Shown: piece after piece, positions 9,150 to 16,924 of the stretch
How the letters are laid out: every line of letters starts with the position of its first letter
Position numbering within the stretch: position 1 is the first letter of the stretch
NCBI GenBank assembly: GCA_039105265.1
Contig: JAPFFF010000056.1
Coordinates: 62,001 to 126,000 of the forward strand
Source of the DNA: Tritrichomonas musculus
Lineage: Eukaryota > Parabasalia > Tritrichomonadida > Tritrichomonadidae
Length of the DNA: 64,000 nt
Reading direction: 5' to 3'
The notes under the pieces: model-generated
What the model was told of the DNA's origin: nothing
The model's database searches: none
The model's input: the letters and a program-made list of their open reading frames with translations, nothing else
Translations under genes and position numbers: made by a program

Positions 9150-10154
9150 TTATGAAGGTCTTCTTCTTCTCCTCCTTCTCGTTGAGTCACTGCCCGCAGT
9201 ATTTAAAGAATCATTATGTATTGGAAACGGTTGTGAATTCGTTTGTTTTTTACTGTGTTTACCCTTTGAATCACTTTGTTTTTTATTTTTTGGTGAACCA
9301 TTAGGGAATGTATCGGAAGATGAATCAGAAGGTAATGAATCAGATGAAGATGAAAATGTTTTTCTTATTGAATACGGTTGAGGTGATTCATCATCACTGA
9401 AAGCAATCCATCCGTACTTTATTGGCGGGTTATCATTATCGTCGTCAGATGAAGAAGATACATGATAAACTTTCGCATTTGCAAATGATACTTCTTCATT
9501 TTGTGGTGATTTGAAAGGAGATGTTGCAGCATTAGCAAACTTATTTGTTTGTGGGGGTGATTTGTAGGGAGATGTTGCCGCATCCTTCAGATACGGTGAT
9601 GTAGTTGCGTCAGCAAATTGAATATGTTTATTTATTTTTGGTGTTTGTGGCTGTGAATTGATAACAGGTATTGAGTATGTTGATGTCTGTGGCTGTTGAT
9701 TAAATTGATTCATTTGTGGTGGCGGTGGTGGTGGTTGATTAAATTGATTCATTTGTGGTGGTGGTTGATTTCCGAAACACGATTGTTTCGTCTTCTGGTA
9801 TTCCTCTTGAACATCATCAATATGTTGATTTCGATTAATGTATTGATAATCTTGAAGCTTTCTTTTCAAACGAAAATCATTATGTTCCTGTTGTTCATTT
9901 AATACCAAATTATTTGTTTGTCTTTGGTAATTCAGTAAATTATTTCTCGGTGGTAATTGAGTCCTCAATACATTAGCTTGTGTTTGATATAATTGTGCAT
10001 TTGCATTTCCAATCTGTTGTACTTCATATGCTTTATTTCTTATATCACGTGCCCGTTCACGGACTTTCTGTCTTTGTATACGTATCGCTTTCTCTCGTTC
10101 TTCTCTCTCGATTTGTTCCTTTGTTTTAAACAAATTACCGAGATTATTAAACAT
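9150..10154 (-). CDS. Low-complexity Arg-tailed protein (334 aa)
   Basis: The N-terminal 70 residues are a charged helix (EQIEREEREKAIRIQRQKVR). A Gln/Asn/Pro-rich middle with two PPPP-MNQFNQ units follows, then repeats of the ATSPYKSP type, a Ser/Asp-rich acidic stretch and a C-terminal run of eight arginines within RRRRRRRRPS. The design resembles a DNA-condensing or scaffold protein, but that is inference. B has a near-identical 312-aa version with fewer MNQFNQ units. At the same position C has an unrelated-looking 176-aa protein and E a 396-aa protein, so this locus is variable. Confidence 0.65.
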   Translation of the reverse strand: MFNNLGNLFKTKEQIEREEREKAIRIQRQKVRERARDIRNKAYEVQQIGNANAQLYQTQANVLRTQLPPRNNLLNYQRQTNNLVLNEQQEHNDFRLKRKLQDYQYINRNQHIDDVQEEYQKTKQSCFGNQPPPQMNQFNQPPPPPPQMNQFNQQPQTSTYSIPVINSQPQTPKINKHIQFADATTSPYLKDAATSPYKSPPQTNKFANAATSPFKSPQNEEVSFANAKVYHVSSSSDDDNDNPPIKYGWIAFSDDESPQPYSIRKTFSSSSDSLPSDSSSDTFPNGSPKNKKQSDSKGKHSKKQTNSQPFPIHNDSLNTAGSDSTRRRRRRRPS

Positions 10155-10167
10155 ATTCTTTGATACT

Positions 10168-10518
10168 TCAATAAATTAATAAACAACTGAATATAAATGA
10201 TTCAGGTTCAATAACGTTTCCTTTCATGTCTGTGAACCATAACCTGTATTCTTTCTTTGTGTTGTTCAGACACTCATATTTACGGTATTTGGTTTGTCTT
10301 CTGTTAGCAAGCATAATGAAATGGTCACAGAAAGGCATGAATTCAACTATATCTGAATGAACCATTAAATCACCGACAATATGTTGATTGACAACAGCCC
10401 CGCAATACTGAACAACAATGTACTTCTTGTTGCGACTATAAACGAAGTCATCAGGAAGATTAAAATCTTTTGTTTGTGTGTGATAGTATCGTTTTGTGAT
10501 TGCTTGTTTAGCTTTCAT
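10168..10518 (-). CDS. Conserved 116-aa beta-rich protein
   Basis: A compact protein beginning ITKRYYHTQ, with conserved VGDLMVHSDIV, MLANRRQTKYRKYE and a C-terminal LWFTDMKGNVIEP...FIFSCLLIY. The last segment has the pattern of a short jelly-roll edge (hydrophobic-D-x-x-G-N-x-I-x-P) seen in small capsid-associated proteins of eukaryotic dsDNA viruses. The same gene is found in B, C and E at the same place. It overlaps the 3' end of the integrase gene by 11 bp. A minor capsid role is a guess; conservation makes the gene itself secure. Confidence 0.7.
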   Translation of the reverse strand: MKAKQAITKRYYHTQTKDFNLPDDFVYSRNKKYIVVQYCGAVVNQHIVGDLMVHSDIVEFMPFCDHFIMLANRRQTKYRKYECLNNTKKEYRLWFTDMKGNVIEPESFIFSCLLIY

Positions 10519-11623
10519 TTTGCGTTTTATAAGTCAAAAAGAATATTTTATAATCATCATTCAAAGCATCTATTGATGAACAAACATATTTTGTGTACAT
10601 GATTGGAACAGTTATTATTGTTTTGTTCTTCAGTGTTTTGTTAGTTTGACGTAAAGGATTTAATAGTTTACATTTAACGTTTCCGGACTCATAGCAAATG
10701 AATTCAGCGAGTTCATTAAATACTCTTCTTCGCTTTTCATGTTTCTTTTCTGTTTTTCCGTAATCGGTATGAATGAGTATTATATTTTTTGGTTTGTATA
10801 ACAGAAGACCTTTAAATCGTTGTTTTTGTTGAATCTCTTTCAATTGCATTGATTTCGCTCTTATGTACTGCCATTCAAAGTCTCGATCGTCTTGCATCTG
10901 TTGAGGTGTAAGATAAATGTATTTTGATTGCCGTTTGTCAAGGTATTCATCAGTTTCTTCATCAAATGATGTGTATAAAGGATTCAATAAACGAAGAGAT
11001 GAATGAGGTGTGTTATTGTACCATTTAACCGTTTGTAGCATTAATACATTATTTGTCATTCGTTGTTGTGATTGACCGAAGGCGTTTCGTAAAGTTCTGA
11101 TTACTGCATCAACACATTTATGTGCGTTCGTGAAAGGTGAATCATCAATGATTAACTTTATTTTGTTTGGGGCTTTGAATTTAATTGACGGTTTGTTTGA
11201 TTGGTATCTTTCGTCTCCGTTGCAATAACTTTTGAATGCATTTGATATAAAAGCCTGTTCACCATCACATTTAATTGTTTCGATTCTGATATTCCTTTTA
11301 TTAACTAGTTTATCAATTACTTTGATTATAGTTAACTCAGTTCTGTCCGCAATCGGTTCAACAATTAAGTATTTCGTGTTTACATTGATTAGGACGAGAT
11401 AAGCTTTGTTTAATGCAAACATTATATCCATTTCCCAACAATGAGGCTCAAATGAGAAGTCAGGTTTTGATAGTTTCTTTACTGTTTTCAATCGGAAATC
11501 CGGTATGTATGGCTCGGTTTTAATGTTTGTGTCTTTGATGTACTTGTATTTAGATTTGAAAGGATAATTAATTGATTCTTTGTAGCTGCGTGCACTCGCT
11601 ATGTCTTCGATGTATTCATTCAT
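10508..11623 (-). CDS. Polinton integrase (retroviral-type, rve fold)
   Basis: A 371-aa integrase with a DDE-type core: the first catalytic Asp is in WEMDIMFALNKAYLVLINV, the second in IKCDGEQAFIS, and the third acidic residue is in the region KCVDAVIRTLRNAFG. After the core come NNTPHSSLR (a typical integrase motif) and a basic C-terminal domain (KKHEKRRRVF) of chromo/SH3-like length. It catalyses strand transfer of the element ends into host DNA, giving 6-bp duplications in this family. Start ATG 11623 has the decamer TTTATTTTTG nearby upstream. Confidence 0.9.
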   Translation of the reverse strand: MNEYIEDIASARSYKESINYPFKSKYKYIKDTNIKTEPYIPDFRLKTVKKLSKPDFSFEPHCWEMDIMFALNKAYLVLINVNTKYLIVEPIADRTELTIIKVIDKLVNKRNIRIETIKCDGEQAFISNAFKSYCNGDERYQSNKPSIKFKAPNKIKLIIDDSPFTNAHKCVDAVIRTLRNAFGQSQQRMTNNVLMLQTVKWYNNTPHSSLRLLNPLYTSFDEETDEYLDKRQSKYIYLTPQQMQDDRDFEWQYIRAKSMQLKEIQQKQRFKGLLLYKPKNIILIHTDYGKTEKKHEKRRRVFNELAEFICYESGNVKCKLLNPLRQTNKTLKNKTIITVPIMYTKYVCSSIDALNDDYKIFFLTYKTQNES

Positions 11624-11631
11624 TTTGATCG

Positions 11632-11641
11632 CAAAAATAAA
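11632..11641 (-). promoter_or_regulatory. TTTATTTTTG motif upstream of integrase
   Basis: The decamer lies on the minus strand 8 bp before the integrase ATG. The copy in B is at 18038-18047 and the copy in C at 38990-38999, at nearly the same spacing. Confidence 0.5.
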
Positions 11642-11707
11642 GCCTTCAAATGCCGCCCGTGAACGGAAACAGTCAAAGAATCACAAAAATAAAAAGAGCT
11701 ATAGAAA

Positions 11708-11733
11708 GGGGTAATTTTAACCTTCAATCGAAA
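11708..11733. repeat. Solo copy of the cassette repeat, capsid-integrase spacer
   Basis: Perfect 26-bp reverse complement of 2164-2189, placed 9 bp after the capsid stop codon. The same site in B has an identical copy (18142-18167), while C has an unrelated spacer. Confidence 0.85.
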
Positions 11734-11742
11734 TCAGTTTAT

Positions 11743-13611
11743 TTATTCATTAGCTTGCGAACCTTTTGGCGTTTCATCATCAACGTATTCTAGACCTTCG
11801 AGAGATAATTTAAAGTATGTATCACGGCACAAACATAACTGACAGGGGGGTGGATGAACTGTACCTTCTTCATTTACATTATAATATGTATCGTTCACAC
11901 CTGTGTGAATTGGTTGACCGTTGATTTGAATTTGAACATTACCAAAACCTCCATCAAGTCCGTCATAACAATAACCTGCAGATGATCTTTCAGTTTGAAT
12001 ATTGAATACAAATGATGTTGCATCAGACAAAGTGTTTTTGTATCGATTACCTCGTGAGTCGTTCTTTGGCATAGTAAATGAATCTTCAAATTCCTTTGTA
12101 CATTGAAGTGTAATTGCGTCTAAATCACCTGCAGTCAATTGATTTTCAAAGAAACGAGCACCGATGGTATCTACGTTCTCGTCAGGGAAGTTCTTACCGC
12201 CTATGTTCAAATAACAGTTTTGATAAACAGGGTTTTCAAATACAGTCAGATCATTATGATGCTTTGGAAACAGAACCGATATCGTTGTAACGTTAATCAA
12301 AGGTATGTTCAATGTTGATTTGATTCCGTTTGCGGCGGCAGCAATCGGAAATGCATGATAATCAACCTTCTGTGAAGGAATTACTAAGCCTTCACGTAAA
12401 ATGTTTTCAATTCCTTGACGTGTTGCTTCACAAACACCGTAGCCCTGCATGTTTGATTTGCAAAGAGTGATTGTCATTTGATTGCAGGTCAATGTTGCAA
12501 CACCGTTTGAATATTCAATGTCTTTATGTTTTGTTTCTAAGATTTTAACAACATCGCCCGGAGCTAACGGAGCATCGGGATTTGCCGATGCAATCATTTC
12601 TGCAAACGTTCCTTTATTAACATCAGACTCTTTCACATGAAACTTCTCATAATCATCAGTTGTGTAATGAAATACAACTTCTTTTGGTGTTTCATCTTCC
12701 TCAACAGGATTACCGGCATGTATTCTTTGATATTTGATTGTAAGTGTTTGATCAAACACGGAAGGAATGGTTGCTTCATTACCGATTTGTGTGAATTGAC
12801 GTTTAAGTTTACCGCGAACCTTTAAATCACGAAGTTTATCTAATGATTCAGCAGAAACAGATTCATCATCTTCGAGAAATGCTTTTGTTTCAGCAACCAC
12901 ATACGGATCAATAACAGCCCAAACAAGACCGGCGGGGCTGACTTGAAAACGAATTGATAAATCACCGATGATTCCGTTAGGGAACAGATCAAATGCCTGT
13001 AATGCTAGTAAGTCATCAAACGGAAGGTTTAAATCAAATTCAACTTGTGCTCTTCCGTTCTCTTTGAAATTCATCAGATTTACATACGTTCCTGCCATTG
13101 TTTGTGAATATTGACTTACATTCTCCCATAATGAATGAACGAATCTACGTCTTTTCTTTTCTGTTTCTGGTTTAAGTGCAGAATATAAGAAACCTTCACG
13201 AACACATTCATTCTGTTGATATCCGACATTAACATTATTATGTAGAATCTCTAAACGATCGAACAACTGATTTGATGATTTGAAGCCGACAAACAGTTTG
13301 TAGAAGTGTTGAGGGTCTTCAATGGTTCGCAATTTATCAAGATCGGTATTCAACTGTAAATCTAGTTTGACATGAAATGTCAGAAATCCTTTGTCAACAT
13401 CACTTATGAAATGATCAGGATGAGTTAAACTGATTTGTGAGTATTGACCGGCTGTAAACGGTGCGGGCTGATCATGACAGTCAACAGTTCTGAATGAAAA
13501 TGAACGTGTTCCGTCATTAACGTTAATCATATGACGCATCTCTTCAAATGCATGCAATACATTTCCTGTTTCGATTTGATGGTTATGTGATCTCTCATTA
13601 CGATATAACAT
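11743..13611 (-). CDS. Polinton major capsid protein
   Basis: This 622-aa protein matches the Polinton double-jelly-roll major capsid protein in size, position and beta-rich composition. Conserved blocks include TAGQYSQISLTHPDHF, FDLFPNGIIGDLSIRFQVSP, LNIGGKNFPDENV and FENQLTAGDLDAITLQCTKE. Residues about 285-375 differ from the capsid in C and probably form an exposed tower loop. It is expected to form the icosahedral shell. A is about 98% identical to B. The stop runs into TAAA. Assignment is by my recognition of family features, without a search. Confidence 0.85.
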   Translation of the reverse strand: MLYRNERSHNHQIETGNVLHAFEEMRHMINVNDGTRSFSFRTVDCHDQPAPFTAGQYSQISLTHPDHFISDVDKGFLTFHVKLDLQLNTDLDKLRTIEDPQHFYKLFVGFKSSNQLFDRLEILHNNVNVGYQQNECVREGFLYSALKPETEKKRRRFVHSLWENVSQYSQTMAGTYVNLMNFKENGRAQVEFDLNLPFDDLLALQAFDLFPNGIIGDLSIRFQVSPAGLVWAVIDPYVVAETKAFLEDDESVSAESLDKLRDLKVRGKLKRQFTQIGNEATIPSVFDQTLTIKYQRIHAGNPVEEDETPKEVVFHYTTDDYEKFHVKESDVNKGTFAEMIASANPDAPLAPGDVVKILETKHKDIEYSNGVATLTCNQMTITLCKSNMQGYGVCEATRQGIENILREGLVIPSQKVDYHAFPIAAAANGIKSTLNIPLINVTTISVLFPKHHNDLTVFENPVYQNCYLNIGGKNFPDENVDTIGARFFENQLTAGDLDAITLQCTKEFEDSFTMPKNDSRGNRYKNTLSDATSFVFNIQTERSSAGYCYDGLDGGFGNVQIQINGQPIHTGVNDTYYNVNEEGTVHPPPCQLCLCRDTYFKLSLEGLEYVDDETPKGSQANE

Positions 13612-13663
13612 TTATGATTTAATAAAAAGAATCAATATATTATCTCTTTTATTTACTCTTTAA

Positions 13664-13915
13664 ATGGGTATAGGCATATTCAATAAGATAAAGAACGGTT
13701 TCAAGAAGTTCGGAAACAAAATCAAAGATGTAGCAACAAAGATTGTTGATAACATCCCTAAAGTCGTTGATGTCGGAAAACAGATTATCGATAAAGTTAA
13801 ACCGATAACGAAATTCATTCCAGGCGTCGGTCAAGTGATTGACACTATTGATACAGGTTTAAGTATGGCAGGACGAGTTGGAACGGTCGGAAAGTCAATA
13901 TTAGATAAAGTTTAA
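13664..13915 (+). CDS. Small amphipathic protein, adenovirus pVI-like candidate
   Basis: An 83-aa protein starting MGIGIFNKIKNGFKKFG, an N-terminal amphipathic helix, followed by alternating Lys/Asp helices and a Gly-rich hydrophobic end (FIPGVGQVIDTIDTGLSMAG). This resembles the membrane-active N-terminus of adenovirus protein VI and small proteins of related viruses. It starts 52 bp from the divergent capsid start, a position fitting a virion internal protein. Identical in design in B; a relative exists in C. Confidence 0.6.
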   Translation: MGIGIFNKIKNGFKKFGNKIKDVATKIVDNIPKVVDVGKQIIDKVKPITKFIPGVGQVIDTIDTGLSMAGRVGTVGKSILDKV

Positions 13916-13947
13916 TGATATCTATAAACGTTTTATCATAAACTCAA

Positions 13948-14478
13948 ATGAATGAAAACATTAATGAACTTAAAATAATAAACGAAAACATAAATGAATC
14001 AAAAGTGTTTAAATCAGTTGAAGAGTTCAATTTGTTCTATCAAAAGAATATTGATCAAATGAAATCACAAACTACTAACTATTTGAACAAGATTTATAAA
14101 ATCATCACTAACGACGGAAATGAATACAAAATTACAAAACGTAATTGCAAAGACGGAAAACGATGTTCAGGAGACATTTATTTGAAGAAAGTCGGGAATA
14201 CAATCACTAAAACACTTGAGAATGACAATATCACCGCTGATATTATTATGCTAAGAGAAACAGTTGATGCGATATCTTCCAAAACTGATGAACTTCGCGA
14301 TTTGTTTGACAGTAAGTTGATTCACGTTGATATCATCATTAAACAGCTCATCGATAAAAATAAAATACTTGAAGAACATATCAATAAGCTTTCAAATGTT
14401 GTTGATCAGCAATCAAAAGTCATTAATGAATACTTTTTAAATGTTGTTGCTCCTGACAACCACAGAATGATTAAGTGA
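13948..14478 (+). CDS. Coiled-coil protein of 176 aa
   Basis: Helical protein with an N-terminal heptad region (NINELKIINENINESKVFKS), a short basic/Cys segment (KRNCKDGKRC), and a C-terminal coiled coil ending NEYFLNVVAPDNHRMIK. Conserved in B and, with a shorter middle, in C. It may be a fiber-associated or scaffolding trimer; no specific family is recognised. Its 3' end overlaps the convergent 77-aa gene by 42 bp in all three copies. Confidence 0.65.
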   Translation: MNENINELKIINENINESKVFKSVEEFNLFYQKNIDQMKSQTTNYLNKIYKIITNDGNEYKITKRNCKDGKRCSGDIYLKKVGNTITKTLENDNITADIIMLRETVDAISSKTDELRDLFDSKLIHVDIIIKQLIDKNKILEEHINKLSNVVDQQSKVINEYFLNVVAPDNHRMIK

Positions 14479-14670
14479 ATCATGATGATTTAATGATTTA
14501 GTCGTTTTTGGCTGTGGTTCATGAAATACATTACCTTTTTCATTATAACATTTCACTGTCGGTGCTGAGTTTATTTTTGTTCTATTCTTTTGCATCGTTA
14601 ATTGTAATCTATCAAAATGGTTTTTATGCTTATCGTCATGAACGGTTCTTAATTGATTAATAGCAGACAT
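14437..14670 (-). CDS. 77-aa basic protein, convergent overlap
   Basis: A small basic His/Asn-rich protein (MSAINQLRTVHDDKHKNH at the start; SLNHHDSLNHSVVV near the end). The reading frame is kept in B and C with mostly conservative changes, so the gene is probably real despite its size. It overlaps the end of the 176-aa gene and starts 14 bp from the divergent 75-aa gene. Function unknown. Confidence 0.55.
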   Translation of the reverse strand: MSAINQLRTVHDDKHKNHFDRLQLTMQKNRTKINSAPTVKCYNEKGNVFHEPQPKTTKSLNHHDSLNHSVVVRSNNI

Positions 14671-14684
14671 TTAATTATTATTAA

Positions 14685-14912
14685 ATGAGTGAACTAACAG
14701 AATACAAGAAAGAAATACCAGAACTAAAACGAATCAAACGAGGATTGAAAGAAAAGTGTTATGATTACAAACAATGTCTCAACAATATCAAATCGGGAAT
14801 GTTGTGCTCTGACGGTCTCGCCGTTCGTGAATCTCTTATTGAAGACATCAACAGCCTCAAAAATAAAGTTCATCAGCTTGAGAATGAATTAAATGAATTG
14901 TCTAATAAATGA
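14685..14912 (+). CDS. 75-aa coiled-coil protein
   Basis: A highly charged helix with heptad pattern (LKRIKRGLKEKCYDYKQCL; INSLKNKVHQLENELNELS). Conserved in B and C. In C its last 24 codons lie within the terminal inverted repeat, and a copy of that tail is therefore found at the left end (21797-21867). Function unknown; a small structural or regulatory coiled coil. Confidence 0.6.
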   Translation: MSELTEYKKEIPELKRIKRGLKEKCYDYKQCLNNIKSGMLCSDGLAVRESLIEDINSLKNKVHQLENELNELSNK

Positions 14913-15108
14913 GTTCTTCAAGTTCAGCTATTAATTGTTCAGTACCGTTGAATTTCTTTAGTTGTTTAATAAAGTGATTTATCTCTTTTAGTACTTCATC
15001 TATGATATCATCATTATCGTAGAGGTATTTTAAAGCGGGTCTCCATCCTTTTAGCTTTTTATTGATTCTATTAATGAGGGTGCTTAATGTTTCGGCTTGG
15101 TTTGACAT
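14902..15108 (-). CDS. 68-aa helical protein at right end of A
   Basis: Small helical protein (MSNQAETLSTLINRINKKLK...) overlapping the end of the 75-aa gene by 11 bp. A related frame is present in B, where the left end of C cuts the region, and it is absent from C. Unknown role; moderate doubt that it is a gene. Confidence 0.4.
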   Translation of the reverse strand: MSNQAETLSTLINRINKKLKGWRPALKYLYDNDDIIDEVLKEINHFIKQLKKFNGTEQLIAELEELIY

Positions 15109-15176
15109 TATAAATTGCTGATAAAAAAATAAAAAATTTTTGAAAGTTCTATTTTTTGAGTTGTGTTATTTTTGTT

Positions 15177-15368
15177 CATTAGTCGTGTTGACGGCGGGCT
15201 TTAGCCTGACGGAAACCGACTGATATATACTACTAAACAAGTTCAAAGATGTAAATTCAAAGATGAAGATTCAAAAGTGTCTACCGTCAACTTAAAACTT
15301 TTATCTTAACCCTACCCCTTTTGATACCCCTTTTTTATCCCCTGTCGAGCCGGTCTACTATCACTACT
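15177..15368. repeat. Right terminal repeat of Polinton A
   Basis: The inner part (from AGTCGTGTTGACGGCGGGCT) matches the terminal repeats of C closely, including GGAAACCGACTGATATATAC. The outer ~75 bp are different from C but end in the same ACTACT. The partner at the left end is outside the window. Short TTCAAAGATG units recur three times inside. Confidence 0.75.
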
Positions 15369-15551
15369 AAGGTTGCTAGCCCATCAGATATTCAAACGTT
15401 AAAGGATGTTTCAAATAATAATATCGCCGTCTGGATTGATACAGTTTACGGTAAGGGTTGTGGATATATTGAATATAAGATTCAAATGTCTAAACAAAAG
15501 ATTGAGAGACTATCAGCAGCAGAAGGATATGATATCAAAGTACCTGAATGA
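15369..15551 (+). pseudogene. 3' end of B's 835-aa-type gene, interrupted by A
   Basis: Sixty codons (from VASPSDIQTLKDVSNNN to IKVPE) match the end of the gene at 6573-9080 with a few changes. The preceding sequence is the A terminal repeat, so the gene was split by insertion of A. Confidence 0.9.
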
Positions 15552-15621
15552 ATAAAAATAAATTAATGATTATTTGATGAAGCTACCTTTAACCTCTTTT
15601 GCAAAATGATGATTTTTATTT

Positions 15622-16560
15622 TTATGACGGTCTTCTTCTCCTCCTTCTCGTTGAGTCACTGCCTGCAGTATTTAAAGAATCATTATGTATTGGAAACGGT
15701 TGTGAATTCGTTTGTTTTTTACTATGTTTACGCTTTGAGCTACTTTGTTTTTTATTTTTTGGTGAACCATTAGGGAATGTATCGGAAGATGAATCAGAAG
15801 GTACTGAATCAGATGAAGATGAAAATGTTTTTCTCACTGAATACGGTTGAGGTGATTCATCATCACTGAAAGCAATCCATCCGTACTTTATTGGCGGGTT
15901 ATCATTATCGTCGTCAGATGAAGAAGATACATGATAAACTTTCGCATTTGCAAATGATACTTCTTCATTTTGTGGTGATTTGAAAGGAGATGTTGCAGCA
16001 TTAGCAAACTTATTTGTTTGTTGCGGTGATTTGTAAGGAGATGTTGTCGCATCCTTCATATACGGTGATGTAGTTGCGTCAGCAAATTGAATATGTTTAT
16101 TTATTTTTGGTGTTTGTGGCTGTGAATTGATAGCAGGTATTGAGTATGTTGGTGTTTGTGGCGGTGGTGGTTGATTTCCGAAACGAACATGTTTCGTCTT
16201 CTGGTATTCATCTTGCATATCATCGATATACTGGTCTCGGTTAACATATTGATAATCTTGAAGCTTTCTTTTCAAACGAAAATCATTATATTCCTGTTGT
16301 TCATCTAATACTAAGTCATTTGTTTGTTTCTGGTAATTCAGTAAATTATTTCTCGGTGGTAATTGAGTTTTCAATGCATTTGCTTGTGCCCGAAATAATT
16401 GTGCGTTTGCGTTTCCAATCTGTTGCTGTTCAAATGCTTTATTTCTTATATCACGTGCCTGTTCACGGACTTTCTGTCTTTGTATACGTATTGCTTTCTC
16501 TCGTTCTTCTTTCTCGATTTGTTCCTTTGTTTTAAACAAATTACCGAGATTATTAAACAT
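15622..16560 (-). CDS. Low-complexity Arg-tailed protein, B copy (312 aa)
   Basis: Same design as the 334-aa protein of A: charged N-terminal helix, Pro/Gln-rich middle, ATSPYKSP repeats, Ser/Asp stretch and C-terminal arginine run (RRRRRRPS). The difference in length comes mainly from loss or gain of MNQFNQ-PPP units, as expected of a slippage-prone segment. Confidence 0.65.
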   Translation of the reverse strand: MFNNLGNLFKTKEQIEKEEREKAIRIQRQKVREQARDIRNKAFEQQQIGNANAQLFRAQANALKTQLPPRNNLLNYQKQTNDLVLDEQQEYNDFRLKRKLQDYQYVNRDQYIDDMQDEYQKTKHVRFGNQPPPPQTPTYSIPAINSQPQTPKINKHIQFADATTSPYMKDATTSPYKSPQQTNKFANAATSPFKSPQNEEVSFANAKVYHVSSSSDDDNDNPPIKYGWIAFSDDESPQPYSVRKTFSSSSDSVPSDSSSDTFPNGSPKNKKQSSSKRKHSKKQTNSQPFPIHNDSLNTAGSDSTRRRRRRPS

Positions 16561-16573
16561 ATTCTTTGATACT

Positions 16574-16924
16574 TCAATAAATTAATAAACAACTGAATAT
16601 AAATGATTCAGGTTCAATAACGTTTCCCTTCATGTCTGTGAACCATAAATGATATTCTTTTTTTGTGTTGTTCAGACATTCATATTTTCGATATTTCGTT
16701 TGTCTTCTGTTAGCAAGCATTATGAAATGGTCGCAGAAAGGCATGAATTCAACTATATCTGAATGAACCATTAAATCACCGACAATATGTTGATTGACAA
16801 CAGCCCCGCAATACTGGGCGACAATGTACTTCTTGTTGCGACTATAAACGAAATCATCAGGAAGATTAAAATCTTTTGTTTGTGTGTGATAGTATCGTTT
16901 TGTGATTGGTTGTTTAGCTTTCAT
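16574..16924 (-). CDS. Conserved 116-aa beta-rich protein, B copy
   Basis: Differs from the A protein by a handful of residues (KYIVAQYCG for KYIVVQYCG, for example). Start and 11-bp overlap with the integrase gene are preserved. Confidence 0.7.
   Translation of the reverse strand: MKAKQPITKRYYHTQTKDFNLPDDFVYSRNKKYIVAQYCGAVVNQHIVGDLMVHSDIVEFMPFCDHFIMLANRRQTKYRKYECLNNTKKEYHLWFTDMKGNVIEPESFIFSCLLIY

Larger units (their letters stand above)
1..15368. mobile_element. Polinton/Maverick A, right-hand part
   Basis: This is a Maverick/Polinton whose left end lies off the window. Visible parts in order are PolB (3' part), HNH nuclease, a 354-aa gene, fiber, an 835-aa structural candidate, an Arg-tailed protein, a 116-aa protein, integrase, major capsid protein, four or five small genes and the terminal repeat ending in ...ACTACT at 15368. 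Every visible gene looks whole. The right end abuts a fragment of another Polinton's 835-aa-type gene, so A is inserted into B. Proteins are nearly identical to those of B, which indicates recent amplification. Confidence 0.9.

Noticed and set aside
15240-15290. Short TTCAAAGATG repeats as a CRISPR array
   Set aside because: Units are about 15 bp with no unique spacers and lie within Polinton terminal repeats.
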